From the NCBI GenBank assembly GCA_900766495.1, contig CAAFVM010000055.1, positions 1 to 5,204 of the forward strand: 5,204 nucleotides of DNA, in the 5' to 3' direction. Made by a program: the position numbers and the translations under genes. The notes beneath the pieces were generated by a model that searched no databases, had not been told where the DNA came from, and saw only the letters and a program-made list of their open reading frames with translations. Positions 1-4,922 of the stretch are shown here, piece by piece. The stretch's first letter is position 1; each line of letters opens with the position of its first letter. The stretch is from Clostridia bacterium (lineage in GTDB: Bacteria; Bacillota; Clostridia; Christensenellales; Borkfalkiaceae).

Positions 1-210
1 AAAAGGAATTGTTTTCGTAAAAGTAATTGCAACAATCCTCTTCAGTCTCGCTACGCTCGCCAACCCCGCTCTGCCGCGGCGGCAACCCCTTTGGCGCAAG
101 CGCCATTTCCCCTATCAGGGGAATTTGCCCCGCAACTTTGGGGAAGCCAAGAGTATAGAATAAACTTGCAAAACACCTCGCAACTTTGGAGAGGGCAAGA
201 CGAATATAAT
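1..210. repeat. Non-coding mosaic of short palindromes
   Basis: No credible gene is visible. The stretch opens with a hairpin (GGAATTGTT at 5-13 against AACAATCC at 31-38, one bulged base). Four compact hairpins then follow within about 72 bp: TGCCG/CGGCA (72-76/80-84), GGCGC/GCGCC (93-97/100-104), TTCCCCT/AGGGGAA (107-113/117-123) and CCCC/GGGG (128-131/140-143). CGCAACTTTGG occurs at 131-141 and again at 179-189, with similar sequence after each copy, so there is a degraded 48-bp tandem duplication. The make-up resembles the multi-palindrome intergenic repeats common in clostridial genomes. That family assignment is inference. Confidence 0.45.
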
Positions 211-306
211 ATGCTTATGCCGTTATTCAACTATGCGCTTCCGCGAGATGTTTCGGCGGCGCTTCGCTTGCTCAACATGACAGAAAACTTTTTATGTAAG
301 TGCCGT

Positions 307-319
307 TAATCGACTTATA
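307..319 (-). repeat. 13-bp word, copy A
   Basis: TATAAGTCGATTA on the minus strand, exact. It lies about 180 bp past the stop codon of the PPi-phosphofructokinase gene, in that gene's sense, between the arms of a CAGAAAAC/GTTTTCTG inverted pair. Other exact copies lie at 467-479 (minus), 4081-4093 (plus) and 4900-4912 (plus). Confidence 0.8.
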
Positions 320-338
320 CGCCGTTTTCTGTTCGTAG

Positions 339-357
339 GGGCGACCAGTGGTCGCCC
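339..357. repeat. Perfect 8-bp stem-loop
   Basis: GGGCGACC (339-346) and GGTCGCCC (350-357) form a perfect GC-rich stem over a 3-base loop. No T-tract follows on either strand, so it is not an intrinsic terminator. It sits in the loop of the larger inverted pair spanning 244-413 and is most likely part of an intergenic palindromic repeat. Confidence 0.5.
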
Positions 358-455
358 GTTGTCTGTCGGTCACGCCCCGCTCCTGTCATTCCGAGCGAAA
401 CCTGGGAATCTCGTGGAAACGAACGCGGAGGCTTGACTACTGTCGATAAAAAAAG

Positions 456-489
456 AAAAGCCCCGATAATCGACTTATACGGGGCTTTT
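456..489 (-). terminator. Bidirectional intrinsic terminator carrying copy B of the 13-bp word
   Basis: AAAAGCCCCG (456-465) pairs perfectly with CGGGGCTTTT (480-489), 8 bp after the stop codon of the minus-strand PPi-phosphofructokinase gene. Read on the minus strand the hairpin is followed by a T-rich run (TTTTCTTTTTTT, in part the stem's own tail). Read on the plus strand it is followed by six T. The loop is exactly one TATAAGTCGATTA word (467-479, minus sense) plus one base, and it can extend the stem by ATAA/TTAT around a GTCGA pentaloop with one bulged base. The terminator call is secure. The meaning of the conserved loop is not known. Confidence 0.88.
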
Positions 490-496
490 TTAAAAA

Positions 497-1747
497 TTAT
501 AATTTTACCAACTCTTTTTTAAGGCGGGCAAACCTCGGCAAACCGTTTTCGAGCGGTGCCTTTCCGTCGCCCTGAATAAGCGGTAGGGCATAATCTATAA
601 ACTCTTGCGACAAATAGGTTCCGTCGTTTATAATCCAGTTTTGCGGAACGGTTTTCTCGGCGTTCGCGGCAAGTTCCAGCGGTACGTAATCGAAAACGCA
701 TTCGTATTTGTCGACGTTTGCCTTGCGCGAGTAAACCACCATTTTATCGGTTTCGCCGTCTAACGCGGCAAGAACTGCGCGCCTGCCCGCTTCGAAAGTT
801 TCTTCCACGTCGGTAAGCGAAGCCACGTGCGCGGCGCAACGTTGCATAAGGCAAAGCTCTATTCCGCGGGTTTTAAATCCCGTAGCCTTTTTAATTTCGC
901 TTGCAAGTATGTGCGAAATGCCGCCGAGCTGGGTATGTCCGAAACAATCGCTTGAAGATTTTGCGTAAACGTCGTTTATAAGTCTGCCGTGTTCGTCGCG
1001 GATACCCTCCGATACCACAATCAGGCATTGCCCGCGCTTTTTGGCGCAAACCGCTTTGACGTCGGCAATGAATTTTTCAACCGAGAACGGGCTTTCGGGA
1101 AGATACACAAGGTCGGGGCCCAGTCCGTTTTCGGCAGCAAGCACCGAAGATGCTGCAAGCCAGCCCGCGTTTCTGCCCATGGTTTCTATAACGCAAACCG
1201 ACGGAATGTCGTAAACATGCACGTCGAGGTTGATTTCCATAACCGTGTTGGCAATGTACTTCGCCGCCGAGCCGTAACCGGGGCAGTGGTCGGTGCCGTA
1301 AAGGTCGTTGTCGATTGTTTTAGGCACGCCTATAACGTTGCATTCCCAACCCGAATTGCCTATGTATTTGGATATTTTGTTGCAGGTATCCATACTGTCG
1401 TTTCCGCCGTTGTAAAAGAAGAAACGAATATTATACTTTTTAAAAACCTCTAAAATGCGCTTATAGTCGCGGTCGTCATCGCTCGGGTCTTTAAGTTTAT
1501 AGCGCACCGAACCGAGAGCGGAAGAGGGCGTCCATTTTAAAAGTTCTATTTCGCGCGGGTCTTCCTTGCTCATATCGTAAAACTTTTCGTTCAACACGCC
1601 CGCAATGCCGTTAGCCGCGCCGTAAACGGCGGTTATCCTGTCGCTTTGCAGAAGAGCTTGGGTGAATACCCCCGCCGCGCTTGAATTTATCACCGCGGTA
1701 GGTCCGCCTGATTGCGCGAATAAGCACGCGCCTTTAAGATTTTTCAT
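497..1747 (-). CDS. pfp: Pyrophosphate-dependent 6-phosphofructokinase
   Basis: This cytosolic glycolytic enzyme interconverts fructose-6-phosphate plus PPi and fructose-1,6-bisphosphate plus phosphate, and it works in both glycolysis and gluconeogenesis. The 416-residue protein has the PFK fold: nucleotide/PPi loop QSGGPT (12-17), GGNDSMDT (114-121), PKTIDND (142-148, catalytic Asp146), MGRNAGW (190-196) and LMQRC (300-304). Two positions mark PPi use in this family. Asp117 replaces the Gly of ATP-type GGDGS, and Lys143 replaces the Gly of PGTIDND. The length exceeds the roughly 320 residues of bacterial ATP-PFK, as in clostridial PPi types. The metal-binding Asp of GGD is Asn116, which I recall from related clostridial enzymes but could not check. 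The ATG at 1745-1747 is preceded by an AAGGAAA site (1754-1760). The gene follows pfkA on the same strand, 206 bp downstream. Phosphoryl donor is inferred from motifs only. Confidence 0.93.
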   Translation of the reverse strand: MKNLKGACLFAQSGGPTAVINSSAAGVFTQALLQSDRITAVYGAANGIAGVLNEKFYDMSKEDPREIELLKWTPSSALGSVRYKLKDPSDDDRDYKRILEVFKKYNIRFFFYNGGNDSMDTCNKISKYIGNSGWECNVIGVPKTIDNDLYGTDHCPGYGSAAKYIANTVMEINLDVHVYDIPSVCVIETMGRNAGWLAASSVLAAENGLGPDLVYLPESPFSVEKFIADVKAVCAKKRGQCLIVVSEGIRDEHGRLINDVYAKSSSDCFGHTQLGGISHILASEIKKATGFKTRGIELCLMQRCAAHVASLTDVEETFEAGRRAVLAALDGETDKMVVYSRKANVDKYECVFDYVPLELAANAEKTVPQNWIINDGTYLSQEFIDYALPLIQGDGKAPLENGLPRFARLKKELVKL

Positions 1748-1805
1748 ATGGTTTTTCCTTTTTAGTGGAGAATTTGTTTTTTTATTTGCGCCCGTTTTTA
1801 GTTAA

Positions 1806-1881
1806 AAGCAGACGTAAAAAGAATAAGCAGACGAAAACAACGCAGAATAAAAGCGAAATGAAAACAAAAATAAAAGCGAAA
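1806..1881. repeat. Low-complexity leader with short direct repeats
   Basis: Upstream of the PPi-phosphofructokinase gene the plus strand is almost all A and G. It contains AAGCAGACG twice (1806-1814, 1825-1833, 19 bp apart) and AATAAAAGCGAAA twice (1846-1858, 1869-1881, 23 bp apart). As RNA from the minus strand this gives a pyrimidine-rich leader. I found no -35/-10 pair of good spacing here, so whether the gene has its own promoter is unresolved. Confidence 0.4.
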
Positions 1882-1884
1882 ATT

Positions 1885-1914
1885 AAAGCCCCCTTTCTTA
1901 AAAAAGGGGACTTT
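1885..1914 (-). terminator. Hairpin after pfkA, probable terminator
   Basis: AAAG-C-CCCCTTT (1885-1896) pairs with AAAGGGG-A-CTTT (1903-1914) around a 6-base loop, with one C/A mismatch. It lies about 40 bp past the pfkA stop. On the minus strand the T-tract is broken (TTTAATTTTCGCTTTT), so termination of pfkA may be partial and allow read-through into the PPi enzyme gene. On the plus strand a strong CTTTTCTTTTTTT run follows, but no plus-strand gene precedes it. The loop does not contain the 13-bp word seen at the other gene ends. Confidence 0.6.
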
Positions 1915-1953
1915 TCTTTTTTTGTAAGCTATCGCTTGAGGCTTTACGGTTTG

Positions 1954-2913
1954 TTACAGACTTAACGCCTGCGCTATGTTGTAAAGCTCCATATCGAACA
2001 CGCGTTCGAGCGCGAGCGCGTCGTCGATATTTTCGTCGATAATCTTGTTGTTCTTTATGCCTACAACCCTGTTGGTTTTGCCCGCGGCGATAAGTTCAAC
2101 CGCGCGCACGCCGAATTTGGCGGCAAGCAGTCTGTCTTGCATCGAGGGGGAGCCGCCGCGCTGAATATGTCCGAGCGTGGTGGTTTTTACGTCGATTCCG
2201 CGTTCGGTAAGCTTTTCGGCAATAACGTTGCGGTCGCCCGCGCCCTCGGCGAGGATTATAACGTTGGAAGTTTTTCCGCGGAGCTGGCTGGCTTTAACGG
2301 CGTCGGCAATTTTGTCGATGTCGTAGGGGACTTCGGGAACAAGAGCATATTCCGCGCCTCCGGTAACCGCCGCGTAAAGAGCTATGTCGCCGCAGTTTCT
2401 GCCCATAACCTGCAACAGGCTCACGCGGTCGTGCGAGGTCATAGTGTCGCGCAGAGAGTTGAGCGCCCACAGAACGGTGTTAACCGCGGTGTCGAACCCG
2501 AGGGTGTAATCGGTGTAGGCAAGGTCGTTGTCGATGGTCCCGGGAATGCCTACCACGTTTATGCCCCATTCGTTTGAAAGAAGCTGCGCGCCGTGGAAAG
2601 AGCCGTCGCCGCCGATTACGATAAGCCCGTCTATGTCGTGCTTGCGAAGATTTTCAGCCGCGATTTTGCGGTATTCTTTTTCTTTGAACTCGGGGCAGCG
2701 AGCGGTGTGCAGTATGGTGCCACCGCGCTGTATAATATCGGAAACCGAACGAGAGGTCATCTCGATTATGTCGTCTTTAAGTAATCCTACGTAACCTCTG
2801 TCTACCCCGTAAACTTTAAAGCCCTTATAAAGCGCATAGCGCACGCACGCCCTTATGCAGGCGTTCATTCCCGGCGAATCTCCGCCGCTGGTCAAAACAG
2901 CAATGTTTGCCAT
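1954..2913 (-). CDS. pfkA: ATP-dependent 6-phosphofructokinase
   Basis: Catalyses the committed glycolytic step, ATP plus fructose-6-phosphate to fructose-1,6-bisphosphate, as a cytosolic homotetramer in the known family. The 319-residue length is standard. Motifs agree residue by residue with the E. coli/Bacillus type: SGGDSPGMN (9-17), GGDGS (101-105, Gly104 of the ATP type), PGTIDND (124-130, catalytic Asp128), LLQVMGRNCG (166-175), Glu223, and GHIQRGG (248-254) with His249 and Arg252 for the sugar phosphate. The allosteric ADP/PEP site is also kept (Arg21, Arg25, Arg55, Glu188, Arg212, Lys214), so effector control is likely. Cys73 follows Arg72 where E. coli has Phe. The ATG at 2911-2913 has an AAGGAG site (2923-2928, minus strand) nine bases upstream. 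The gene is divergent from deoC and upstream of the PPi-type enzyme. Confidence 0.97.
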   Translation of the reverse strand: MANIAVLTSGGDSPGMNACIRACVRYALYKGFKVYGVDRGYVGLLKDDIIEMTSRSVSDIIQRGGTILHTARCPEFKEKEYRKIAAENLRKHDIDGLIVIGGDGSFHGAQLLSNEWGINVVGIPGTIDNDLAYTDYTLGFDTAVNTVLWALNSLRDTMTSHDRVSLLQVMGRNCGDIALYAAVTGGAEYALVPEVPYDIDKIADAVKASQLRGKTSNVIILAEGAGDRNVIAEKLTERGIDVKTTTLGHIQRGGSPSMQDRLLAAKFGVRAVELIAAGKTNRVVGIKNNKIIDENIDDALALERVFDMELYNIAQALSL

Positions 2914-2922
2914 TTTAGTTTT

Positions 2923-3030
2923 CTCCTTATATGTGAATATGATTTTTTTAATTTTTCGGGCAATAAACGTTCGCTATAACTATTCGCTCGTCGGTTATAG
3001 TCGGGTATATCCGCTATATCCGCGCGGAAA
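2923..3030 (-). promoter_or_regulatory. Structured leader of pfkA
   Basis: On the minus strand, between the likely promoter and the pfkA start, there is a 7-bp inverted repeat (CTATAAC at 2974-2980, GTTATAG at 2994-3000, 13-base loop). Next to it is a perfect 9-bp tandem duplication, TATATCCGC at 3006-3014 and 3015-3023. The ribosome binding site AAGGAG is at 2923-2928. The inverted repeat could be a leader hairpin or an operator. No known riboswitch is recognisable. Confidence 0.35.
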
Positions 3031-3106
3031 AGTTTTTCGCGTTCTGGCGGCTTTCAATCAAGCGTTTGCCTTAACGACCAAATAACGAATTTTCTTACCG
3101 ATAATT

Positions 3107-3112
3107 ATTATA
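3107..3112 (-). promoter_or_regulatory. Possible -10 box of pfkA
   Basis: A perfect TATAAT on the minus strand within an AT-rich stretch, about 195 bp ahead of the pfkA start. No convincing -35 box is found 16-18 bp upstream. If used, it would give a long leader containing the inverted and tandem repeats at 2974-3023. The remainder of 3031-3241 shows no gene; I see only near-repeats of GCAAAAAGCG-like words. Confidence 0.25.
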
Positions 3113-3260
3113 ACAAATTAAAAAATAAATATCTACTGTTTTTCGGTAAAAAAATGCAAAAAGCGCGGCGGTTTAGTCGGCTATATTTGCCCACGTAAAA
3201 GGTTTGTTTGCGTTTTTGGCATAATCGCGCGCAAAAGCGGCAAAAATTTTTATAAAACTA

Positions 3261-3289
3261 TTGTTTTTTTATAAAAAAAATGATACAAT
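3261..3289 (+). promoter_or_regulatory. Extended -10 promoter of deoC
   Basis: TTGTTT (3261-3266) and TACAAT (3284-3289) are separated by exactly 17 bp, and TG at 3281-3282 makes an extended -10. Runs of A and T just upstream (3242-3257) resemble an UP element. Transcription would start near 3296, giving a leader of about 60 bases. Two perfect TTTTATAAAA palindromes (3248-3257, 3267-3276), 19 bp centre to centre, overlap the promoter; the second lies in the spacer. Confidence 0.72.
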
Positions 3290-3299
3290 AAAACAAACG

Positions 3300-3319
3300 G
3301 GAAGAAAAGCTATGCTTCC
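3300..3319 (+). promoter_or_regulatory. Imperfect dyad near the deoC transcription start, candidate operator
   Basis: GGAAGAAAAGCTATGCTTCC is symmetric at 16 of 20 positions (GGAAG...AGCT...CTTCC) and begins a few bases after the inferred transcription start. Its place just downstream of a strong promoter is typical of a repressor operator. As RNA it could also fold as AAGC-TAT-GCTT. deo genes are often controlled by a deoxyribose-5-phosphate-sensing repressor, but no regulator gene is in the window and the link is inference. Confidence 0.35.
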
Positions 3320-3356
3320 GCCCGAAAATTTAACCTTGATAAAAAGGAAGAAGATT

Positions 3357-4025
3357 ATGAATACCGAATATATTCTTTCGAAATGCGACCACACTTTGCT
3401 TGCTCAAACCGCGGGGCTTAAAGATATTTTAGCCGTTTGCGACGACGGAATGAAATATAAAACCGCCTCGGTTTGCATTCCGCCGTGCTTTGTTAAAGAT
3501 TGCGTGAATTACGTTAGCGAAAAGGGCGGAAATTTAAAAATCTGCACGGTTATAGGCTTCCCCAACGGGTATAACGCGAAAAGCGTTAAAGTTTTTGAAA
3601 CCGAGCAGGCTGTAAAGGACGGCGCCGACGAAATAGACGTGGTTATAAACATAGGAATGCTTAAAGCGGGGTGCGACGATTACGTGCTTGACGAGCTTAA
3701 AGCTGTACGCGCCGCGTGCGAGGGCAAAATTTTAAAGGTTATTATAGAAACCTGTCTGCTTACCGAAGACGAAAAACTGCGCGCCTGCAAAATAGTTTCA
3801 TTATCGGGCGCGGATTTCATAAAGACGTCCACCGGCTTTGCGGGCGGCGGAGCAACTATCGCCGACGTGAAGCTTATGCGCGCCAACGTACCCGCTTCGG
3901 TTAAGGTGAAAGCGGCGGGCGGAATAAGCGGACTTGAAGACGCCGAAGAGTTCTTGAATTCGGGTGCCGACAGGCTTGGAACCTCGCGCGTGGTGAAAGC
4001 CGTAAAAGCCGCCGAGAATAAGTAA
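3357..4025 (+). CDS. deoC: Deoxyribose-phosphate aldolase
   Basis: Class I aldolase that cleaves 2-deoxy-D-ribose-5-phosphate to acetaldehyde and glyceraldehyde-3-phosphate, the last step of deoxynucleoside catabolism in the cytosol. The 222-residue protein matches the usual length. Catalytic residues of the family are present: Asp94 in DEIDVV (91-96), the Schiff-base Lys156 in FIKTSTGF (154-161), and Lys185 in VKAAGGI (184-190), equivalent to E. coli Asp102, Lys167 and Lys201. KVIIET (127-132) is also typical. The frame stays open upstream to a TTG at 3261, but that overlaps the promoter, and the added residues are lysine-rich and unlike the family. The ATG at 3357 has an AAAGGAAG site (3343-3350) and gives the expected N-terminus. 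It is followed 111 bp later by deoD on the same strand, so the two probably form a deo unit. Confidence 0.97.
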   Translation: MNTEYILSKCDHTLLAQTAGLKDILAVCDDGMKYKTASVCIPPCFVKDCVNYVSEKGGNLKICTVIGFPNGYNAKSVKVFETEQAVKDGADEIDVVINIGMLKAGCDDYVLDELKAVRAACEGKILKVIIETCLLTEDEKLRACKIVSLSGADFIKTSTGFAGGGATIADVKLMRANVPASVKVKAAGGISGLEDAEEFLNSGADRLGTSRVVKAVKAAENK

Positions 4026-4038
4026 AGCAATTTTTATA

Positions 4039-4104
4039 AAAGCGCGCTTATATCAAGCCCTAAAAAAAGAAAAAGCGGGCTATAAGTCGATTAACGCGCG
4101 CTTT
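4039..4104 (+). promoter_or_regulatory. Intercistronic alternative stem-loops between deoC and deoD
   Basis: AAAGCGCGC (4039-4047) is perfectly complementary to GCGCGCTTT (4096-4104). The same 3' arm can instead pair with AAAGCGGGC (4072-4080, one G/G mismatch), giving a compact hairpin with the 13-bp word (4081-4093) at its apex. A further AGCCC/GGGCT pair (4056-4060, 4077-4081) fits only the first fold. The folds are mutually exclusive. On the plus strand no good T-tract follows, so full termination before deoD is unlikely. On the minus strand a CTTTTTCTTTTTTT run would make a good terminator against antisense transcription. Confidence 0.5.
4081..4093 (+). repeat. 13-bp word, copy C
   Basis: TATAAGTCGATTA, exact, 55 bp past the deoC stop and in deoC sense, at the apex of an imperfect hairpin. 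The identity with the copy after deoD is longer: GGCTATAAGTCGATTAACGC is the same 20 bp at 4078-4097 and 4897-4916. Confidence 0.85.
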
Positions 4105-4136
4105 AACTATAAAATAAATAAGGAAACGCGAAAAAA

Positions 4137-4868
4137 ATGAGCGATAAAAAAGTTGAAAAATTTTTAACTCCTACGCCGCATATATCGGCAAAGGCAGGCG
4201 ATTTTGCCGAAACCGTGCTTATGCCGGGCGACCCGCTCCGCGCAAAATTCATTGCGGAAAACTATTTGGAAAACGCGGTACTTGTAAACAACGTGCGCGG
4301 AGTTAACGGATACACGGGTTATTACAAGGGTAAGCGCGTGTCGGTTATGGCGTCGGGCATGGGGCAGCCGTCTATAGGCATTTACTCTTACGAACTGTTC
4401 AATTTTTACGGCGTTAAAAATATTATAAGGGTGGGCTCGTGCGGCAGTTTCGATAAAGACCTGCACGCCCGCGACATTATAATCGCAATGGGTGCCTGCA
4501 CTAACGGCAATTACGCGATGCAATATAATCTGCCCGGCACTTTCTGTCCCATAGCCTCGTTCGATTTGGTTAAGAAAGCCGCCGCAGAGTGCGAAAGAAA
4601 AGGCATTAATTTTAAAGTGGGCAACATTTTGTCGTCCGATATGTTTTACGACGACGCAAACTCGGGTATGACCTGGGCTAAAATGGGCGTTTTGGGCGTA
4701 GAAATGGAATCTGCCGCGCTTTACTGCAACGCCGCGCGCGCCGGCAAAAACGCGCTTTGCATTTGCACCGTAAGCGATTCGTTTATTTATCCCGAAGAAA
4801 ACACCACCGCCGAAGAACGGCAGAATTCGTTTACCGCGATGATGGAAATCGCCCTCAATATTGCCTGA
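4137..4868 (+). CDS. deoD: Purine nucleoside phosphorylase, DeoD type
   Basis: Phosphorolysis of purine ribo- and deoxyribonucleosides to free base and (deoxy)ribose-1-phosphate; the bacterial family forms cytosolic hexamers with broad 6-oxo and 6-amino purine specificity. The protein has 243 residues. Family active-site residues are present: His15 (from the neighbouring subunit), Gly31 and Arg35 in MPGDPLRAK (29-37), Arg54 in NNVRG, phosphate-binding Arg98 and Ser101 in IRVGSCG (97-103), Glu189-Met190-Glu191 for the ribose, and the Asp214/Arg228 pair for the base. The N-terminus is about ten residues longer than E. coli DeoD. Ser215 follows Asp214 where E. coli has His. The ATG at 4137 is preceded by AAGGAAA (4120-4126). 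It works with deoC upstream; the linking phosphopentomutase (deoB) is not seen. Confidence 0.96.
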   Translation: MSDKKVEKFLTPTPHISAKAGDFAETVLMPGDPLRAKFIAENYLENAVLVNNVRGVNGYTGYYKGKRVSVMASGMGQPSIGIYSYELFNFYGVKNIIRVGSCGSFDKDLHARDIIIAMGACTNGNYAMQYNLPGTFCPIASFDLVKKAAAECERKGINFKVGNILSSDMFYDDANSGMTWAKMGVLGVEMESAALYCNAARAGKNALCICTVSDSFIYPEENTTAEERQNSFTAMMEIALNIA

Positions 4869-4899
4869 GAAATTTTTTGTCGGACGCAATAAGTGCGGC

Positions 4900-4912
4900 T
4901 ATAAGTCGATTA
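4900..4912 (+). repeat. 13-bp word, copy D
   Basis: TATAAGTCGATTA, exact, 32 bp past the deoD stop and in deoD sense, flanked by a short TGCG/CGCA stem (4894-4897, 4914-4917). No T-tract follows. Ten bases further on, the MITE-like element begins, so this copy may be part of, or have been cut off by, that element. Confidence 0.85.
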
Positions 4913-4922
4913 ACGCATAGTT

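Larger units (their letters stand above)
244..413. repeat. Inverted pair of degenerate intergenic repeats
   Basis: Two diverged copies of a GAGAT...ATGACAG-type unit face each other. The left copy begins CGAGAT at 244-249 and ends ATGACAG at 277-283. The right copy begins CTGTCAT at 383-389 and ends ATCTCG at 408-413. The inner parts also share GC-rich words built on CGAGCG/CGCTTCG. A second short pair (CAGAAAAC at 281-288, GTTTTCTG at 324-331) closes around one copy of the 13-bp word. Paired as RNA this would give a long, interrupted stem. No coding function is supported. Confidence 0.4.

Noticed and set aside
91..309. A 72-codon plus-strand frame
   Set aside because: It runs through palindromes and decayed repeats, has no good ribosome binding site, and its only internal similarity (QLWGSQEY, QLWRGQDEY) reflects the 48-bp DNA duplication. 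Its composition is unlike the real genes.
1806..1881. Spaced short repeats resembling a tiny CRISPR array
   Set aside because: Two different repeat words, each only twice, with low-complexity spacers of about 10 bp and no cas genes.
1765..1965. A 66-codon plus-strand frame between the two phosphofructokinase genes
   Set aside because: Lysine-rich low-complexity translation of the A-rich leader and a terminator hairpin, with no recognisable domain. It overlaps the 3' end of pfkA.
3261..3356. An upstream TTG start that would lengthen deoC by 32 residues
   Set aside because: The TTG is the -35 box of the promoter, the extra residues are not seen in the family, and the ATG at 3357 has a good ribosome binding site.
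4108..4113. TATAAA as a separate -10 box for deoD
   Set aside because: No -35 box at acceptable spacing; the nearest TTAACG is only 11 bp upstream and is part of the repeat. deoD is more likely read from the deoC promoter.
4164..4889. A 241-codon minus-strand frame opposite deoD, and similar long antisense frames inside the other genes
   Set aside because: These are shadows of GC-rich codon positions; translations are rich in His, Arg and Val with no family features, while the sense frames match known enzymes residue by residue.
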